From MSPOR6 sp964652195 (GTDB taxonomy: Bacteria > Poribacteria > WGA-4E > WGA-3G), in assembly GCA_964652195.1 (NCBI GenBank), contig CAZZBB010000010.1, positions 1 through 64,000 on the forward strand: 64,000 bases of DNA, in the 5' to 3' direction. The position numbers and the translations under genes were made by a program. The notes below the pieces were generated by a model. It was not told where the DNA came from. It did no database searches and saw only the letters and a program-made list of their open reading frames with translations. The first letter of the stretch is position 1. The number at the start of each line of letters is the position of its first letter. Positions 9,237-17,630 of the stretch are shown here, in pieces.

Positions 9237-9593
9237 TTATAAGATTCTTAAAAGAACTCCGATCCTTTCAAGAACGGCATCAACTGTTTCTGTTGGCAAA
9301 GAACAGATGTATTCTGCTTCTCTTACTCGCCAATCCATAGTTCGAATCTGGTCTGCAAGAATAATCCCATCAACCTCTAACCCTTCAGGAATAGCGATTG
9401 CAAACGGATTCCGTTGTTCTCTTGTACTACTCCGAGTAATCGGACAAAGAACGGCTAAATTGGTTTTATCATTAAAATCCTTAGTAGTCAGTACAATTGC
9501 AGGTCGACGACCAGCTTGTTCATGTCCAGTTTGAGGATCGAAGTTAATCCATATCACATCTCCACGTAGTGGAACGTTTGTTACCCCTACCAT
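9237..9593 (-). CDS. mazF: MazF/PemK-family endoribonuclease toxin
   Basis: 118 aa with the full PemK/MazF fold: RGDVIWINFDPQTGHEQAG at the N-terminus, RRPAIVL, ITRSS, GIILADQIRTMDW and a C-terminal helix ending ERIGVLL. Such toxins cut mRNA at short sequences and stop growth. The gene overlaps the upstream MazE-like gene by 7 bases (ATGGTAG), the usual antitoxin-first order. It lies inside the suf gene run, between sufT and DUF971. The cut site cannot be predicted. Confidence 0.92.
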   Translation of the reverse strand: MVGVTNVPLRGDVIWINFDPQTGHEQAGRRPAIVLTTKDFNDKTNLAVLCPITRSSTREQRNPFAIAIPEGLEVDGIILADQIRTMDWRVREAEYICSLPTETVDAVLERIGVLLRIL

Positions 9594-9973
9594 ACTTCAT
9601 TGCCCACAGGCGGACCGGCGTCTATTTCATCCTGTGAACTGTTTTCTTCAACCTGATCCAATAGATCTTTCAGTGTATAATCTGGGCGTTTTATAGAATC
9701 GCTTCCTTTTTCAGTTCGCGGGGGACCGAAAGGAACATCTTTCGCTCTCTTACAATTTGATTTACTTTCTGTCATTTGTGATAACAAGTCTTCTAACGTA
9801 TAATCTGGGCGTTTTACAGAATCGCTTTCTTTTTCTTTGCGAGGCGGACCAAACGTATCCGTTTCTATTTTTGTTGGATGTTGATCAGGTTGTTCTCTGT
9901 CAACTGACTGTAAAAAACCGAGGAACGCAACCACGATCACGCATTCAGTGAAAGTGAACTTTTTTTCTGACAT
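9587..9973 (-). CDS. MazE-like antitoxin with duplicated toxin-binding segment and no AbrB domain
   Basis: 128 aa. The end of the protein (PVGNEVW, preceded by RPDYTLKDLLDQV) is the standard C-terminal tail of MazE antitoxins, which wraps MazF. Here a 41-residue unit is repeated in tandem: FGPPR-KRPDYTLEDLL at residues 41-64 and again at 82-105. The corresponding DNA repeat is 123 bp. The AbrB/SpoVT DNA-binding domain expected at the N-terminus is missing. Residues 11-24 are hydrophobic instead (CVIVVAFLGFLQSV). AAGGAG 8 bases before ATG 9973 supports the start. It probably neutralises the neighbouring MazF, but should not autoregulate by the usual DNA binding. Confidence 0.8.
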   Translation of the reverse strand: MSEKKFTFTECVIVVAFLGFLQSVDREQPDQHPTKIETDTFGPPRKEKESDSVKRPDYTLEDLLSQMTESKSNCKRAKDVPFGPPRTEKGSDSIKRPDYTLKDLLDQVEENSSQDEIDAGPPVGNEVW

Positions 9974-10042
9974 GATTCTAACTCCTTATACCAACTTAGC
10001 TTGATTTTTACTTTTTCGTCAGTTCCATCCGATATTGCTTAC

Positions 10043-10225
10043 TCAATGTGGGTACCACAGGACTGAAAGAAAAAACGAATATCGGAAATCAGAAGTGTAG
10101 AGTGTAGGTTCAATTGGTGCGTGTGTAAAGTAAATATCCGAATCCCCCGTAGGATATGGATTTGAATGTGATGATATATTAGTACTACAATCTGGACAGA
10201 AATTTGATCCAGCATAACGAGACAT
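10043..10225 (-). CDS. Possible small protein with one CPDC motif
   Basis: 60 aa reading frame from ATG 10225, with GAGGTG 4 bases upstream. It has a CPDC pair near residue 10 and no other recognisable feature, so it might be half a zinc ribbon. It fills the gap between sufT and the MazE-like gene. No family was recognised and it may not be translated. Confidence 0.3.
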   Translation of the reverse strand: MSRYAGSNFCPDCSTNISSHSNPYPTGDSDIYFTHAPIEPTLYTSDFRYSFFLSVLWYPH

Positions 10226-10287
10226 TAGACACCTCATTATCAGATTATAAACTCTGCACAAAAAGGACTTATTCTGAATACAAAATT

Positions 10288-10587
10288 TTAGAAGATACCC
10301 AGTTCGTCTCTTGCATCTTCAGTCATCATCTCAGGTGTCCATCGTGGATTCCAAACGACATTGACGTTAACCTCTTCAACGCCGTCCATCTGTTGTGTGA
10401 CATGTTGGGCACCATTAACAATTTGTCCACCTGCAGGACAACCGGGACTTGTCAAGGTCATTGTTATGTCAACTGTTGTGTCGTCAATGTCAACTTCGTA
10501 GATTAATCCCATGTCAACAATGTTAATTCCTAATTCTGGATCAATTATTTCCTTTATACTTTCTAAGACAGATTCTTCAGTTACCAT
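10288..10587 (-). CDS. sufT: SufT/PaaD-type (MIP18, DUF59) Fe-S assembly factor
   Basis: 99 aa, complete DUF59 domain: IIDPELGINIVDMGLIYEV, then the TSPGCP motif whose cysteine is conserved in the family, then VVWNPRWTPEMM and a DELGI end. SufT proteins help mature Fe-S proteins under high demand. The position downstream of the Rieske gene in the suf run supports sufT rather than the phenylacetate gene paaD. A ribosome site (AGGAGG-like) precedes the start. Confidence 0.88.
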   Translation of the reverse strand: MVTEESVLESIKEIIDPELGINIVDMGLIYEVDIDDTTVDITMTLTSPGCPAGGQIVNGAQHVTQQMDGVEEVNVNVVWNPRWTPEMMTEDARDELGIF

Positions 10588-10641
10588 TTTTAATTCCTCC
10601 TACAGTAGAATACTAAAGACTATACTGGTATAACAGACCTG

Positions 10642-10953
10642 TTAATCTATACTGACATATATCTCATCATCTTCTATTTTGACGGGAAAACATTCAATGT
10701 CTTCAACAGCTGGCATACAAAGTGCTTTACCAGTTTTGATACAAAATCGAGCACCGTGTCGAGGACATTCTATCTCTTCACCATCTAAGAAACCTTCACC
10801 TAAAGGACCTCCATCATGCGTACATACATCTTCCATAGCGTAATATTCGCCATCAACGTTAAAGAGTAGCACAGGAACAAAATCTACTTCAATCAGTTTT
10901 TTTGTTCCTGGTGGTACTTCACTAACTTTCGCTGCTTTGTAAAATTCTGCCAT
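10642..10953 (-). CDS. Rieske [2Fe-2S] ferredoxin
   Basis: 103 aa. The Rieske cluster ligands are C44-x-H46 (CTHDGG) and C63-x2-H66 (CPRHGARF). The second motif has an extra cysteine later in the chain (C71). Soluble, no signal peptide. Such non-haem-type ferredoxins often sit in suf operons, where they may supply electrons or act as a test client. It is 12 bases from the sufU stop. Confidence 0.9.
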   Translation of the reverse strand: MAEFYKAAKVSEVPPGTKKLIEVDFVPVLLFNVDGEYYAMEDVCTHDGGPLGEGFLDGEEIECPRHGARFCIKTGKALCMPAVEDIECFPVKIEDDEIYVSID

Positions 10954-10965
10954 TCTCTTCCTTTC

Positions 10966-11355
10966 TTATTCGTTTTCTTCCCCAGGCCAACCTTTGATAC
11001 CGTATGCACCTGCTTTCAAAACTTTGAGAGCTAAAAGAGCACATTTTATACGTACCGGTCCCAATGGAATACCTATCATATCCATAATATCATCTCTGGA
11101 TATATTCTTAATTTCTTCGAGAGACTTACCTTCTATTTTTTCGGTGAGCATAGAGGCAGCGGCTTGACTGATAGTGCAACCATATCCACTAAACCGTACC
11201 TCTTTTATTATACCATTGTCAACCATCAGATCCATCCGAATCATGTCTCCACATAGAGGGTTATCCTCTTCATGCGAAATATCTGGATTCGTGAGTATCC
11301 CATAGTTACTGGGATTTTCATAGTGATCTAATAGTTCCTCTTGATAAATATTCAT
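10966..11355 (-). CDS. sufU: SufU Fe-S scaffold / sulfur transfer protein
   Basis: 129 aa, IscU-like fold of the SufU type. The conserved cysteines are C35 (NPLCGD, with Asp in the motif), C60 (GYGCTISQAA) and C105 (RIKCALLAL), and the protein has the SufU-type insertion before the third cysteine. In Firmicutes-type systems SufU carries sulfur from SufS by a zinc-dependent exchange. The gene overlaps sufS by 4 bases (ATGA), so the two are translationally coupled. Confidence 0.92.
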   Translation of the reverse strand: MNIYQEELLDHYENPSNYGILTNPDISHEEDNPLCGDMIRMDLMVDNGIIKEVRFSGYGCTISQAAASMLTEKIEGKSLEEIKNISRDDIMDMIGIPLGPVRIKCALLALKVLKAGAYGIKGWPGEENE

Positions 11356-12611
11356 TTATTTCTCCGAGTCATAAGGGTTTGAGTTTTCTGAAGTGCATCG
11401 CATAACCGGTCTACGTCATCAATTGTATTATAGAGATAAAAACTTGCGCGTGCTGTTGCTATAACATCGAACTTTTTCATTAACGGTTGTGCACAGTGAT
11501 GTCCAGCACGGATAGCAATATTATGTGTATCTAAAATACCTGCGACATCATGTGGATGGATACCATCCAAATTAAAGGAGATGACTCCCGCTTTCTGATG
11601 CGGTTCCGGACCGTATATAGTAATTCCTTCTATTTCTTCTAAACGTTGGTGTGCATATTTTACAAGCTCTTGTTCATGTACATGTATAGAGGCTAATCCT
11701 GCTTGTGTGAGGTAATCTACAGCACTACCAAGTCCTATGGCTTCTGCAATACTTGGTGTACCTGCTTCAAATTTTGCGGGTACATCTGCGTAGGTTGATA
11801 TATCGCGTTCAACAGAGCGAATCATTGACCCTCCGCCGAGAAACGGCGGCATCTCCTCAAGCAATTCCAATTTACCGTATAGCACACCGACACCGGTCGG
11901 ACCACACATCTTATGCCCAGAAAATGCAAGAAAATCGCAATCCAACTGTTGCACATCTACATGGAAGTGTGGAACGGATTGTGCCGCATCTACGATGACA
12001 ACGGCATCTACTGCATGTGCTGCATCAATAACGGATTGTACTGGGTTGATTGTACCGAGGACATTTGAAACGTGAGTAATGGCAACTAATTTCGTCTTTT
12101 CAGATAGTACATCTTGGAGTTGTGTAAAGTCAAGAAGACCTTTATCGGTTATCTCGAGAAATCTAAGTGTAGCACCAGTCCGTTGTGCAAGCAGTTGCCA
12201 CGGAACAAGATTGCTATGGTGTTCAAGGATTGTGAGAACGATCTCATCCCCTTGTTTTATATTGACGCTTCCCCAACTGTATGCAACAAGGTTTATGGAT
12301 TCTGTTGTATTACGTGTGAAAACGATCTGACTTGTACGAGGTGAGTTTATTAGCTTTGCGACTTTCTGTCGTGCAATTTCGTATTGCTCTGTTGCCTCTT
12401 CTGAAATCCGATAGATGCCACGGTGTATGTTAGATCTGTAGGTGTCGTAATAAGCATCCATTGCTTCAACGACAGGGCGTGGTGTTTGGGTTGATGCAGC
12501 ACTGTCGAGAAATGCTAAAGGTGGATCCTCCGCGAAGATGGGAAAATCTTGCCGTATGGATTGGACATCAAGTGGACGAAAGTCGGATGTTTGTGTTGTT
12601 TTTTGTGTCAT
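11352..12611 (-). CDS. sufS: SufS-type cysteine desulfurase
   Basis: 419 aa, PLP-dependent type II cysteine desulfurase that takes sulfur from cysteine for cluster assembly. PLP lysine is in SGHKMCGPTG, the persulfide cysteine is in RAGHHCAQP, and LDSAASTQTPRPV marks the N-terminus. The length is normal for SufS. It is coupled by overlap to sufU, in the order of Firmicutes-type SUF systems, although sufCBD are upstream here and separated from it by three accessory genes. Confidence 0.94.
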   Translation of the reverse strand: MTQKTTQTSDFRPLDVQSIRQDFPIFAEDPPLAFLDSAASTQTPRPVVEAMDAYYDTYRSNIHRGIYRISEEATEQYEIARQKVAKLINSPRTSQIVFTRNTTESINLVAYSWGSVNIKQGDEIVLTILEHHSNLVPWQLLAQRTGATLRFLEITDKGLLDFTQLQDVLSEKTKLVAITHVSNVLGTINPVQSVIDAAHAVDAVVIVDAAQSVPHFHVDVQQLDCDFLAFSGHKMCGPTGVGVLYGKLELLEEMPPFLGGGSMIRSVERDISTYADVPAKFEAGTPSIAEAIGLGSAVDYLTQAGLASIHVHEQELVKYAHQRLEEIEGITIYGPEPHQKAGVISFNLDGIHPHDVAGILDTHNIAIRAGHHCAQPLMKKFDVIATARASFYLYNTIDDVDRLCDALQKTQTLMTRRNK

Positions 12612-12628
12612 ATTATATCCAAACAGAT

Positions 12629-13459
12629 TTAATTATTGTTTTGACGGTTTGCAAGTTGTGCGCGGAGTTGTTCTTTTTCTTTTATTAATTCATGTCGCCG
12701 TATTGCTTCTGCTACTGCTTCTGCTTCGTGTCGTCGTTTTGTTTCTTTTTGCCATTGTGTTTCTGCTTCTGTAAACATGGATGATGCTCTATTAAAATAG
12801 TGAATTTCCATAGAAGTTGCAATCGGTGTGCCATCAGGTAGATATGGACGTAAAAGCCTAACGTGTGTATTATATTGGTTCTCCCATCGAAACCAGAGAT
12901 TCAGTGCTTCACTGAATAAACCACCTTTTGGGTGTTGTGTAATTTCTGCAATGTCTCCGGTTGGACTCCGCTGCCATCCACGAAACACAGGCGGCTTTTC
13001 CATTTCAGGTTGATGAACAAAATACTCTTGAACACCTATTTCCTTCAGATAGAGTGCAACCATTTCATGCTGATCTTTATGTTCTGTAGCATCAGTCAGA
13101 AATTGGAAAACAGCAATAGGCACTGCGCCTTCTGCCCATGTATAAAAACTGCGGCGTAAGGGGTATTTCTCAACGCCAAACACGATGTGGATATCGGGTG
13201 CGACACGTTTTGTGATGTCCCCTTCACAATAATAGATAAAACTGTCAACACCAACGCGAACCAACTCGTTGATTTCAAAATATCGTTTGAGTTGGTCGTA
13301 TAACGTAGTTATCTGCACACCGTGAAATCCTGTGGCGGCCATCGGTTCCTCATCTTCACCTGGATAACCTTCAATATAGGGAGTCGTCTTACCAGTTGCT
13401 TTTGGAAAGACTGGCATATATTTTCTTTGTTTGATTTCAAAGTCTTTTATGGTATCCAT
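12629..13459 (-). CDS. Uma2-family (DUF820) putative endonuclease with C-terminal coiled coil
   Basis: 276 aa. The Uma2 nuclease-like fold is recognisable: YDQLKRYFE near residue 55, VAPDIHIVFG as the conserved D-containing strand, then the AVFQFLTDATEHKDQ block and YFVHQPE. A C-terminal charged helix from about residue 225 (EAETQWQKETKRRHEAEA) looks like a coiled coil. Uma2 proteins are common in Cyanobacteria and other large genomes; their role is not settled. This gene splits sufS from sufD and is not an Fe-S factor, so it is probably an insertion. Confidence 0.8.
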   Translation of the reverse strand: MDTIKDFEIKQRKYMPVFPKATGKTTPYIEGYPGEDEEPMAATGFHGVQITTLYDQLKRYFEINELVRVGVDSFIYYCEGDITKRVAPDIHIVFGVEKYPLRRSFYTWAEGAVPIAVFQFLTDATEHKDQHEMVALYLKEIGVQEYFVHQPEMEKPPVFRGWQRSPTGDIAEITQHPKGGLFSEALNLWFRWENQYNTHVRLLRPYLPDGTPIATSMEIHYFNRASSMFTEAETQWQKETKRRHEAEAVAEAIRRHELIKEKEQLRAQLANRQNNN

Positions 13460-13664
13460 GATTCTCTCCGTTTGCTGGCGTCGATTTTATGTTCATGGAA
13501 GTGCTGCACAAATTACTTGATGATCAGTTTTTCAAATCACCGGCGGATCAATTTTACGGGTGGCGAATTTTAGGCATGCTTCAATATTTTCGGAATTAAA
13601 GAGAGTTCACTGGCAAGTAAGTCTATACAACCTACTCAATTCGATTAATATACTGTCAATGAAG

Positions 13665-13762
13665 ACTTAGGTTTCAAGTGCTGTTAGGTCCTCAACACAT
13701 CTCGTTTCTATTCCAATTTGGTTCGATTAAACTTAGGTTTCAAGTGCTGTTAGGTCCTCAAC
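13665..13762. repeat. 32-bp direct repeat around the 3' end of the 156-aa gene
   Basis: The 32 bases at 13665-13696 are identical to 13731-13762, a spacing of 66 bases. The second copy contains the last codons and stop of the 156-aa gene (GVEDLTALET). Both copies are preceded by a CGATTAA-like stretch, so the unit appears to have been duplicated with the tail of the gene. The rest of 13460-13732 shows no gene. Confidence 0.8.
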
Positions 13763-14203
13763 CCCCGCCATATCAGCTAACATTTTTGTATAATTCCGCA
13801 ATACTATTTGTAACTCTGCCAATTCATCACGGAATCTAATACATTCACTTTCATCATTGAAAGCGTCAGCTAAGCTTAACTTATGCCATTCTGCTGTGAA
13901 TGGTCTAATTACCTGATTCAAAACTACAATAGCTATCTTTGTAAATTCGACACAGTCTCTGCCATGTTTTCTTATGATTTCACGGGTCAATCCAAATAGA
14001 CTATAAATACTATCAAGAGCAGTTTTTTCGTCTCCATGTTCTGGCTGTAGATACTGGGTAGCTATCCTCGTGAGCATTTCAATGTAAAGTTCCCAGGCAG
14101 CATCTTTATCTGCATCTTGTGGTTTCCATTCCATCTCTAAAAAAGACCCGTTTATCTTCAGAAATGTCATGTCCCAATTCTCAAGCCATTTACTCCATTT
14201 CAT
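13733..14203 (-). CDS. Conserved hypothetical helical protein
   Basis: 156 aa, predicted mostly helical and soluble. Characteristic parts are WKPQDADKDAAWELYIEM, TREIIRKHGRDCVEF and VIRPFTAEWHKLS. The pattern recalls a widespread family of small bacterial proteins with an AAWELY motif, but I cannot name a function. The start ATG 14203 has GGAGAG upstream. It lies inside the suf run, between the glutaredoxin-like gene and Uma2. The tail has been duplicated downstream (see the repeat at 13665-13762). Confidence 0.65.
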   Translation of the reverse strand: MKWSKWLENWDMTFLKINGSFLEMEWKPQDADKDAAWELYIEMLTRIATQYLQPEHGDEKTALDSIYSLFGLTREIIRKHGRDCVEFTKIAIVVLNQVIRPFTAEWHKLSLADAFNDESECIRFRDELAELQIVLRNYTKMLADMAGVEDLTALET

Positions 14204-14374
14204 GATTGCTCTCCAAGAAATTCTAATTGCCCCGTTTGTCTATCTGTTTATCATTTTCGCATCAATCTGTTAGAGCGAACTTGTTTTCTCAAGAAAGTTT
14301 AGAACATTAGAGAATTACTCAAACCTGGATCAAATAACTGATAATATTGATAATCTGGTTACATGTTGTGAGAA

Positions 14375-14398
14375 AGGCGAGGCATGAAAACCTCGCCT
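14375..14398. repeat. Hairpin with CCTAC tail after the glutaredoxin-like gene
   Basis: AGGCGAGG and CCTCGCCT arms (8 bp) with an 8-base loop, followed by ACGATAAAAG. It is a member of the dispersed hairpin family and may end or protect the sufCBD-glutaredoxin transcript; no U run follows on the minus strand. Confidence 0.5.
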
Positions 14399-14412
14399 AC
14401 GATAAAAGACAT

Positions 14413-14754
14413 TTACCTGCTTGGGAAGCCGATATTGACCGGAGATGGACCGTGGTCTTCACATGCCTGGTCAGTGGGGACATCGGTTTCGGCATCGTTA
14501 GGTGTTACAATACCTTCTTCAAGTAGATATGCTTCAACTTCATCACCGCTGACATCGGCAAGCATAATGTTGTCAATTTGGACACATGGTTGGTAAGGTT
14601 GCCGTGTTTTCTGAACCATTTCACGGTAGTTATCTTCGTTGTTGATAATATCTCTGTCTTCGTATTCTAAATTGTATTTATCGAAAATGGCACGGACACC
14701 GTTGCTCCAGCCACAGACAGGTTTCATGTAAGCGATAATTGTTGGTTGACTCAT
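14413..14754 (-). CDS. Glutaredoxin-like protein (CxxS)
   Basis: 113 aa, thioredoxin fold. The active site is C14-G-W-S17, a monothiol-like CxxS, not the CPYC of dithiol glutaredoxins. QPYQPCVQIDNIMLADVSG provides the cis-Pro-like loop and the glutathione-binding region. The C-terminal 20 residues are extra. Monothiol glutaredoxins carry [2Fe-2S] clusters to targets, and the position after sufD fits that. ATG 14754 has AAGGAG upstream. Confidence 0.8.
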   Translation of the reverse strand: MSQPTIIAYMKPVCGWSNGVRAIFDKYNLEYEDRDIINNEDNYREMVQKTRQPYQPCVQIDNIMLADVSGDEVEAYLLEEGIVTPNDAETDVPTDQACEDHGPSPVNIGFPSR

Positions 14755-14816
14755 TGTAAGTGACTCCTTTTTATTTCTACAACGTCTTATGACGTGTACC
14801 GTTTAGGTTGTGTCTA

Positions 14817-16172
14817 CTATGTTGAAAGTTTACGTGAAACGAATTCTTGTAATTCCTGTTTAACTGAATCTAAAGGTATTCTTTCCATGACAGGTTCAAA
14901 GAAACCGTCAACAATAAGTTTTTCAGCTTGAGCATAGGGTATACCCCGACTCATCAGATAGAATACTTGGTCGGCATCAATTTTACCTGCTGTTGCCCCG
15001 TGTGTGCATCGAACTTCATGCGCTTGTATTTCTAATCCGGGTAAGGTATCGGCGTGTGCCCGATCGCTGAGTAATAGGTTATCATTCTTTTGATATGCAT
15101 CTGTATAGTTCGCTTCAGGATAAACATATATATTCCCACCCCATGCAGTCTGCGATCTATCCTTAAGAACAGTTCTATATAACAGATCACTGGAGGTGTG
15201 GGGTGATGCATGTTCTTGTGCTGTACTTACATCCAAATGTTGTCTTGAATCTGTAAATGCTAAACCTAACATCTGTGCATTTCCACCAGCACCTTCTAAC
15301 ACAATAGCTTGGTTCAGTTTATTTAGCCTACCACCAAAAGTAGCAGTTACCCAATTGAGTTGTGCGTCTTTACTGACGATTGCTCTGTGTGATGCGAAAT
15401 TCCATACCTGTCGATTCCAGTTTTGAACTTGGACATAGGTAACATGTGAGTTCTGACCTGCAAAAATCTCAACTGCTCCACAGTGTAAACCGCTTGTATC
15501 TGGACTTGAAGAAGAATTATCTTCTAAAATTGCTACTTCACTATTTGCCTCAGCGATAACGAGTATATGTGACAGATCAATTTGTTGATCTTTTGAGAGT
15601 TTGATATAGGCACGTAATGGAACATCAACCTTAACACCTTTTGGCACATGAAGTAGGTAACCCCCTTGCCAAAATGCACAGTGCAGCGCGTCAAATTTAT
15701 TCGTGGTAGCAAGATTCCCACTTTTTAGTGTTGTTTCTAATGTGACTGCTCGCGTCATAAAATAATCACGTAGCAGTTCTTCACGTTCGTTTATAGCAGT
15801 ATGTAGATCAGCAAAATAGACATCTTTGTTTTCTACTTCAGATGATATAGTCGTATATTGATGCTGTCCATCTATCTGTGAAAATATAGCCGAGGTATCT
15901 TCAATATTCGGTGTTTCTCCAGTTAAACTACCGTTTGAATCTACGGTTGCTTGATAGCTATCAATATCAAACCCCCGTAGATGTCTTCGAGTACGTCGCC
16001 AATAATCTTGTGTCCGCATATCCACAGTACGACGCCATACATCATCATCGGTTGTATGTGGCATCGGTAGAGATTCGTATAGTTCGAAAGCCTCTAACCG
16101 TTTTTCTTGCATCCATTTTGGTTCAGTTTCGGCTATTTTTTGAAGAAGTTCTTTTGTTAAATTACTTTGCAA
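14817..16172 (-). CDS. sufD: SufD, Fe-S assembly SufBCD complex subunit
   Basis: 451 aa. The beta-helix core of SufB/SufD, with the C-terminal CTHGATAGKIDADQVFYL block and the YAQAEKLIVDGFFEPV helix typical of SufD. It forms the scaffold with SufB and the ATPase SufC. The start is TTG at 16172 with AAGGAT upstream; an ATG start is not available in a good place. It follows sufB by 17 bases. Confidence 0.93.
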   Translation of the reverse strand: MQSNLTKELLQKIAETEPKWMQEKRLEAFELYESLPMPHTTDDDVWRRTVDMRTQDYWRRTRRHLRGFDIDSYQATVDSNGSLTGETPNIEDTSAIFSQIDGQHQYTTISSEVENKDVYFADLHTAINEREELLRDYFMTRAVTLETTLKSGNLATTNKFDALHCAFWQGGYLLHVPKGVKVDVPLRAYIKLSKDQQIDLSHILVIAEANSEVAILEDNSSSSPDTSGLHCGAVEIFAGQNSHVTYVQVQNWNRQVWNFASHRAIVSKDAQLNWVTATFGGRLNKLNQAIVLEGAGGNAQMLGLAFTDSRQHLDVSTAQEHASPHTSSDLLYRTVLKDRSQTAWGGNIYVYPEANYTDAYQKNDNLLLSDRAHADTLPGLEIQAHEVRCTHGATAGKIDADQVFYLMSRGIPYAQAEKLIVDGFFEPVMERIPLDSVKQELQEFVSRKLST

Positions 16173-16188
16173 TACTCTATCCTTCGGG

Positions 16189-17607
16189 TTAACCGACTGA
16201 ACCTTCCATTTGAAGTTGTATGAGACGGTTCATCTCAACGGCATATTCCATCGGGAGTTCTTTTACCAGTGGTTCAATGAAACCGTTGACAATCATGGTA
16301 GACGCTTCCTCTTCAGAAAGACCACGACTCATGAGGTAGAACAATTGTTCTTCTCCGATTTTACTGACATGTGCTTCGTGTTCAATTTTAGTGTCGTTCT
16401 CAGCAATTTCTATGACAGGATAGGTATCGGAGCGCGACTCTTTATCAAGGATAAGAGCATCACACACAACATGAGATTTACACCCTTTAGCACCTTTTGC
16501 AACATCAACCCAACCGCGATAGCTGGAACGTCCTCCGTCTTTACTAATAGACTTTGAGGTTATTTGTGATGTAGTGTGTGGTGCACAATGGTATACCTTG
16601 GCACCAGCATCTTGATGTTGTCCTTTACTTGCGAATGCAATAGAGAGGATCTCACCGCGTGCCCCGGGTTCCATCATGTATACACTCGGATACTTCATCG
16701 TCAACTTACTGCCGAGATTGCCATCCACCCATTCCATCTGCGCGTCTTGGTAAGCCATCGCACGTTTGGTGACGAGATTGTATACATTTCCTGCCCAGTT
16801 CTGGATTGTGGTATAGCGCACCCGCGAACCTTTCATACAGACGATTTCAACAACCGCACTATGTAAAGATTCACTGCTAAACGTTGGTGCGGTGCAGCCT
16901 TCAACATAATGCACCTGCGAGCCTTCGTCAGCGATGATGAGTGTGCGTTCAAATTGCCCCATGTTTTCGCTGTTGATACGGAAATATGCCTGCAACGGAT
17001 ATTCAACTTTTACACCGGGAGGCACATAAACGAAACTACCACCACTCCAGACAGCACTGTTCAGTGCGGCGAATTGGTTATCCGCAGAAGGAATGATAGT
17101 CCCAAAGTATTTTTTTACAAGGTCGGGATATTCTTTGACTGCGGTATCGGTATCAAGAAAAACGACCCCGATTTTATCTAATTCTTCAACGATGTTGTGG
17201 TAAACCACTTCGGAATCGTATTGTGCCCCGACACCTGCAAGGAACTTCCGTTCCGCTTCTGGTATGCCGAGTCGGTCAAAGGTTTTCTTAATGTCTTCCG
17301 GCACATCGTCCCAACTCCGTTCACTTCGGTCCGATGCCTTAACATAATAATAAATATCGTCAAAATCGAGTTGGGAAAGATCGCCTCCCCATTTTGTCAT
17401 TGGCTTCTGTTTAAAGATTTCATAAGCCTTGAGTCTGTACTCGCGCATCCAGTCGGGTTCATCTTTGATGTCGCACATCTGATTGATGACCTCTTCGTCC
17501 AAACCTTTTCGAGATTTGAACGTTGGCTTAACGTCATCATGGAACCCATACTGATAATCTTTGCTAATTCCGAGTTCGTCAATTTGTTTCGTTTCTGGAG
17601 TTGCCAT
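16189..17607 (-). CDS. sufB: SufB, Fe-S assembly scaffold subunit
   Basis: 472 aa, the usual SufB length. GLDEEVINQMCDIKDEPDWM at the N-terminus and FAAKGQHQDAGAK-like and HEAHVSKIGEEQLFYLMSRG blocks in the C-terminal beta helix identify it. SufB carries the nascent cluster and interacts with SufC. AAGGAGG precedes ATG 17607. It lies between sufC (24 bases upstream) and sufD. Confidence 0.96.
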   Translation of the reverse strand: MATPETKQIDELGISKDYQYGFHDDVKPTFKSRKGLDEEVINQMCDIKDEPDWMREYRLKAYEIFKQKPMTKWGGDLSQLDFDDIYYYVKASDRSERSWDDVPEDIKKTFDRLGIPEAERKFLAGVGAQYDSEVVYHNIVEELDKIGVVFLDTDTAVKEYPDLVKKYFGTIIPSADNQFAALNSAVWSGGSFVYVPPGVKVEYPLQAYFRINSENMGQFERTLIIADEGSQVHYVEGCTAPTFSSESLHSAVVEIVCMKGSRVRYTTIQNWAGNVYNLVTKRAMAYQDAQMEWVDGNLGSKLTMKYPSVYMMEPGARGEILSIAFASKGQHQDAGAKVYHCAPHTTSQITSKSISKDGGRSSYRGWVDVAKGAKGCKSHVVCDALILDKESRSDTYPVIEIAENDTKIEHEAHVSKIGEEQLFYLMSRGLSEEEASTMIVNGFIEPLVKELPMEYAVEMNRLIQLQMEGSVG

Positions 17608-17630
17608 TTCTATCCTCCTTTACCTTTAAT

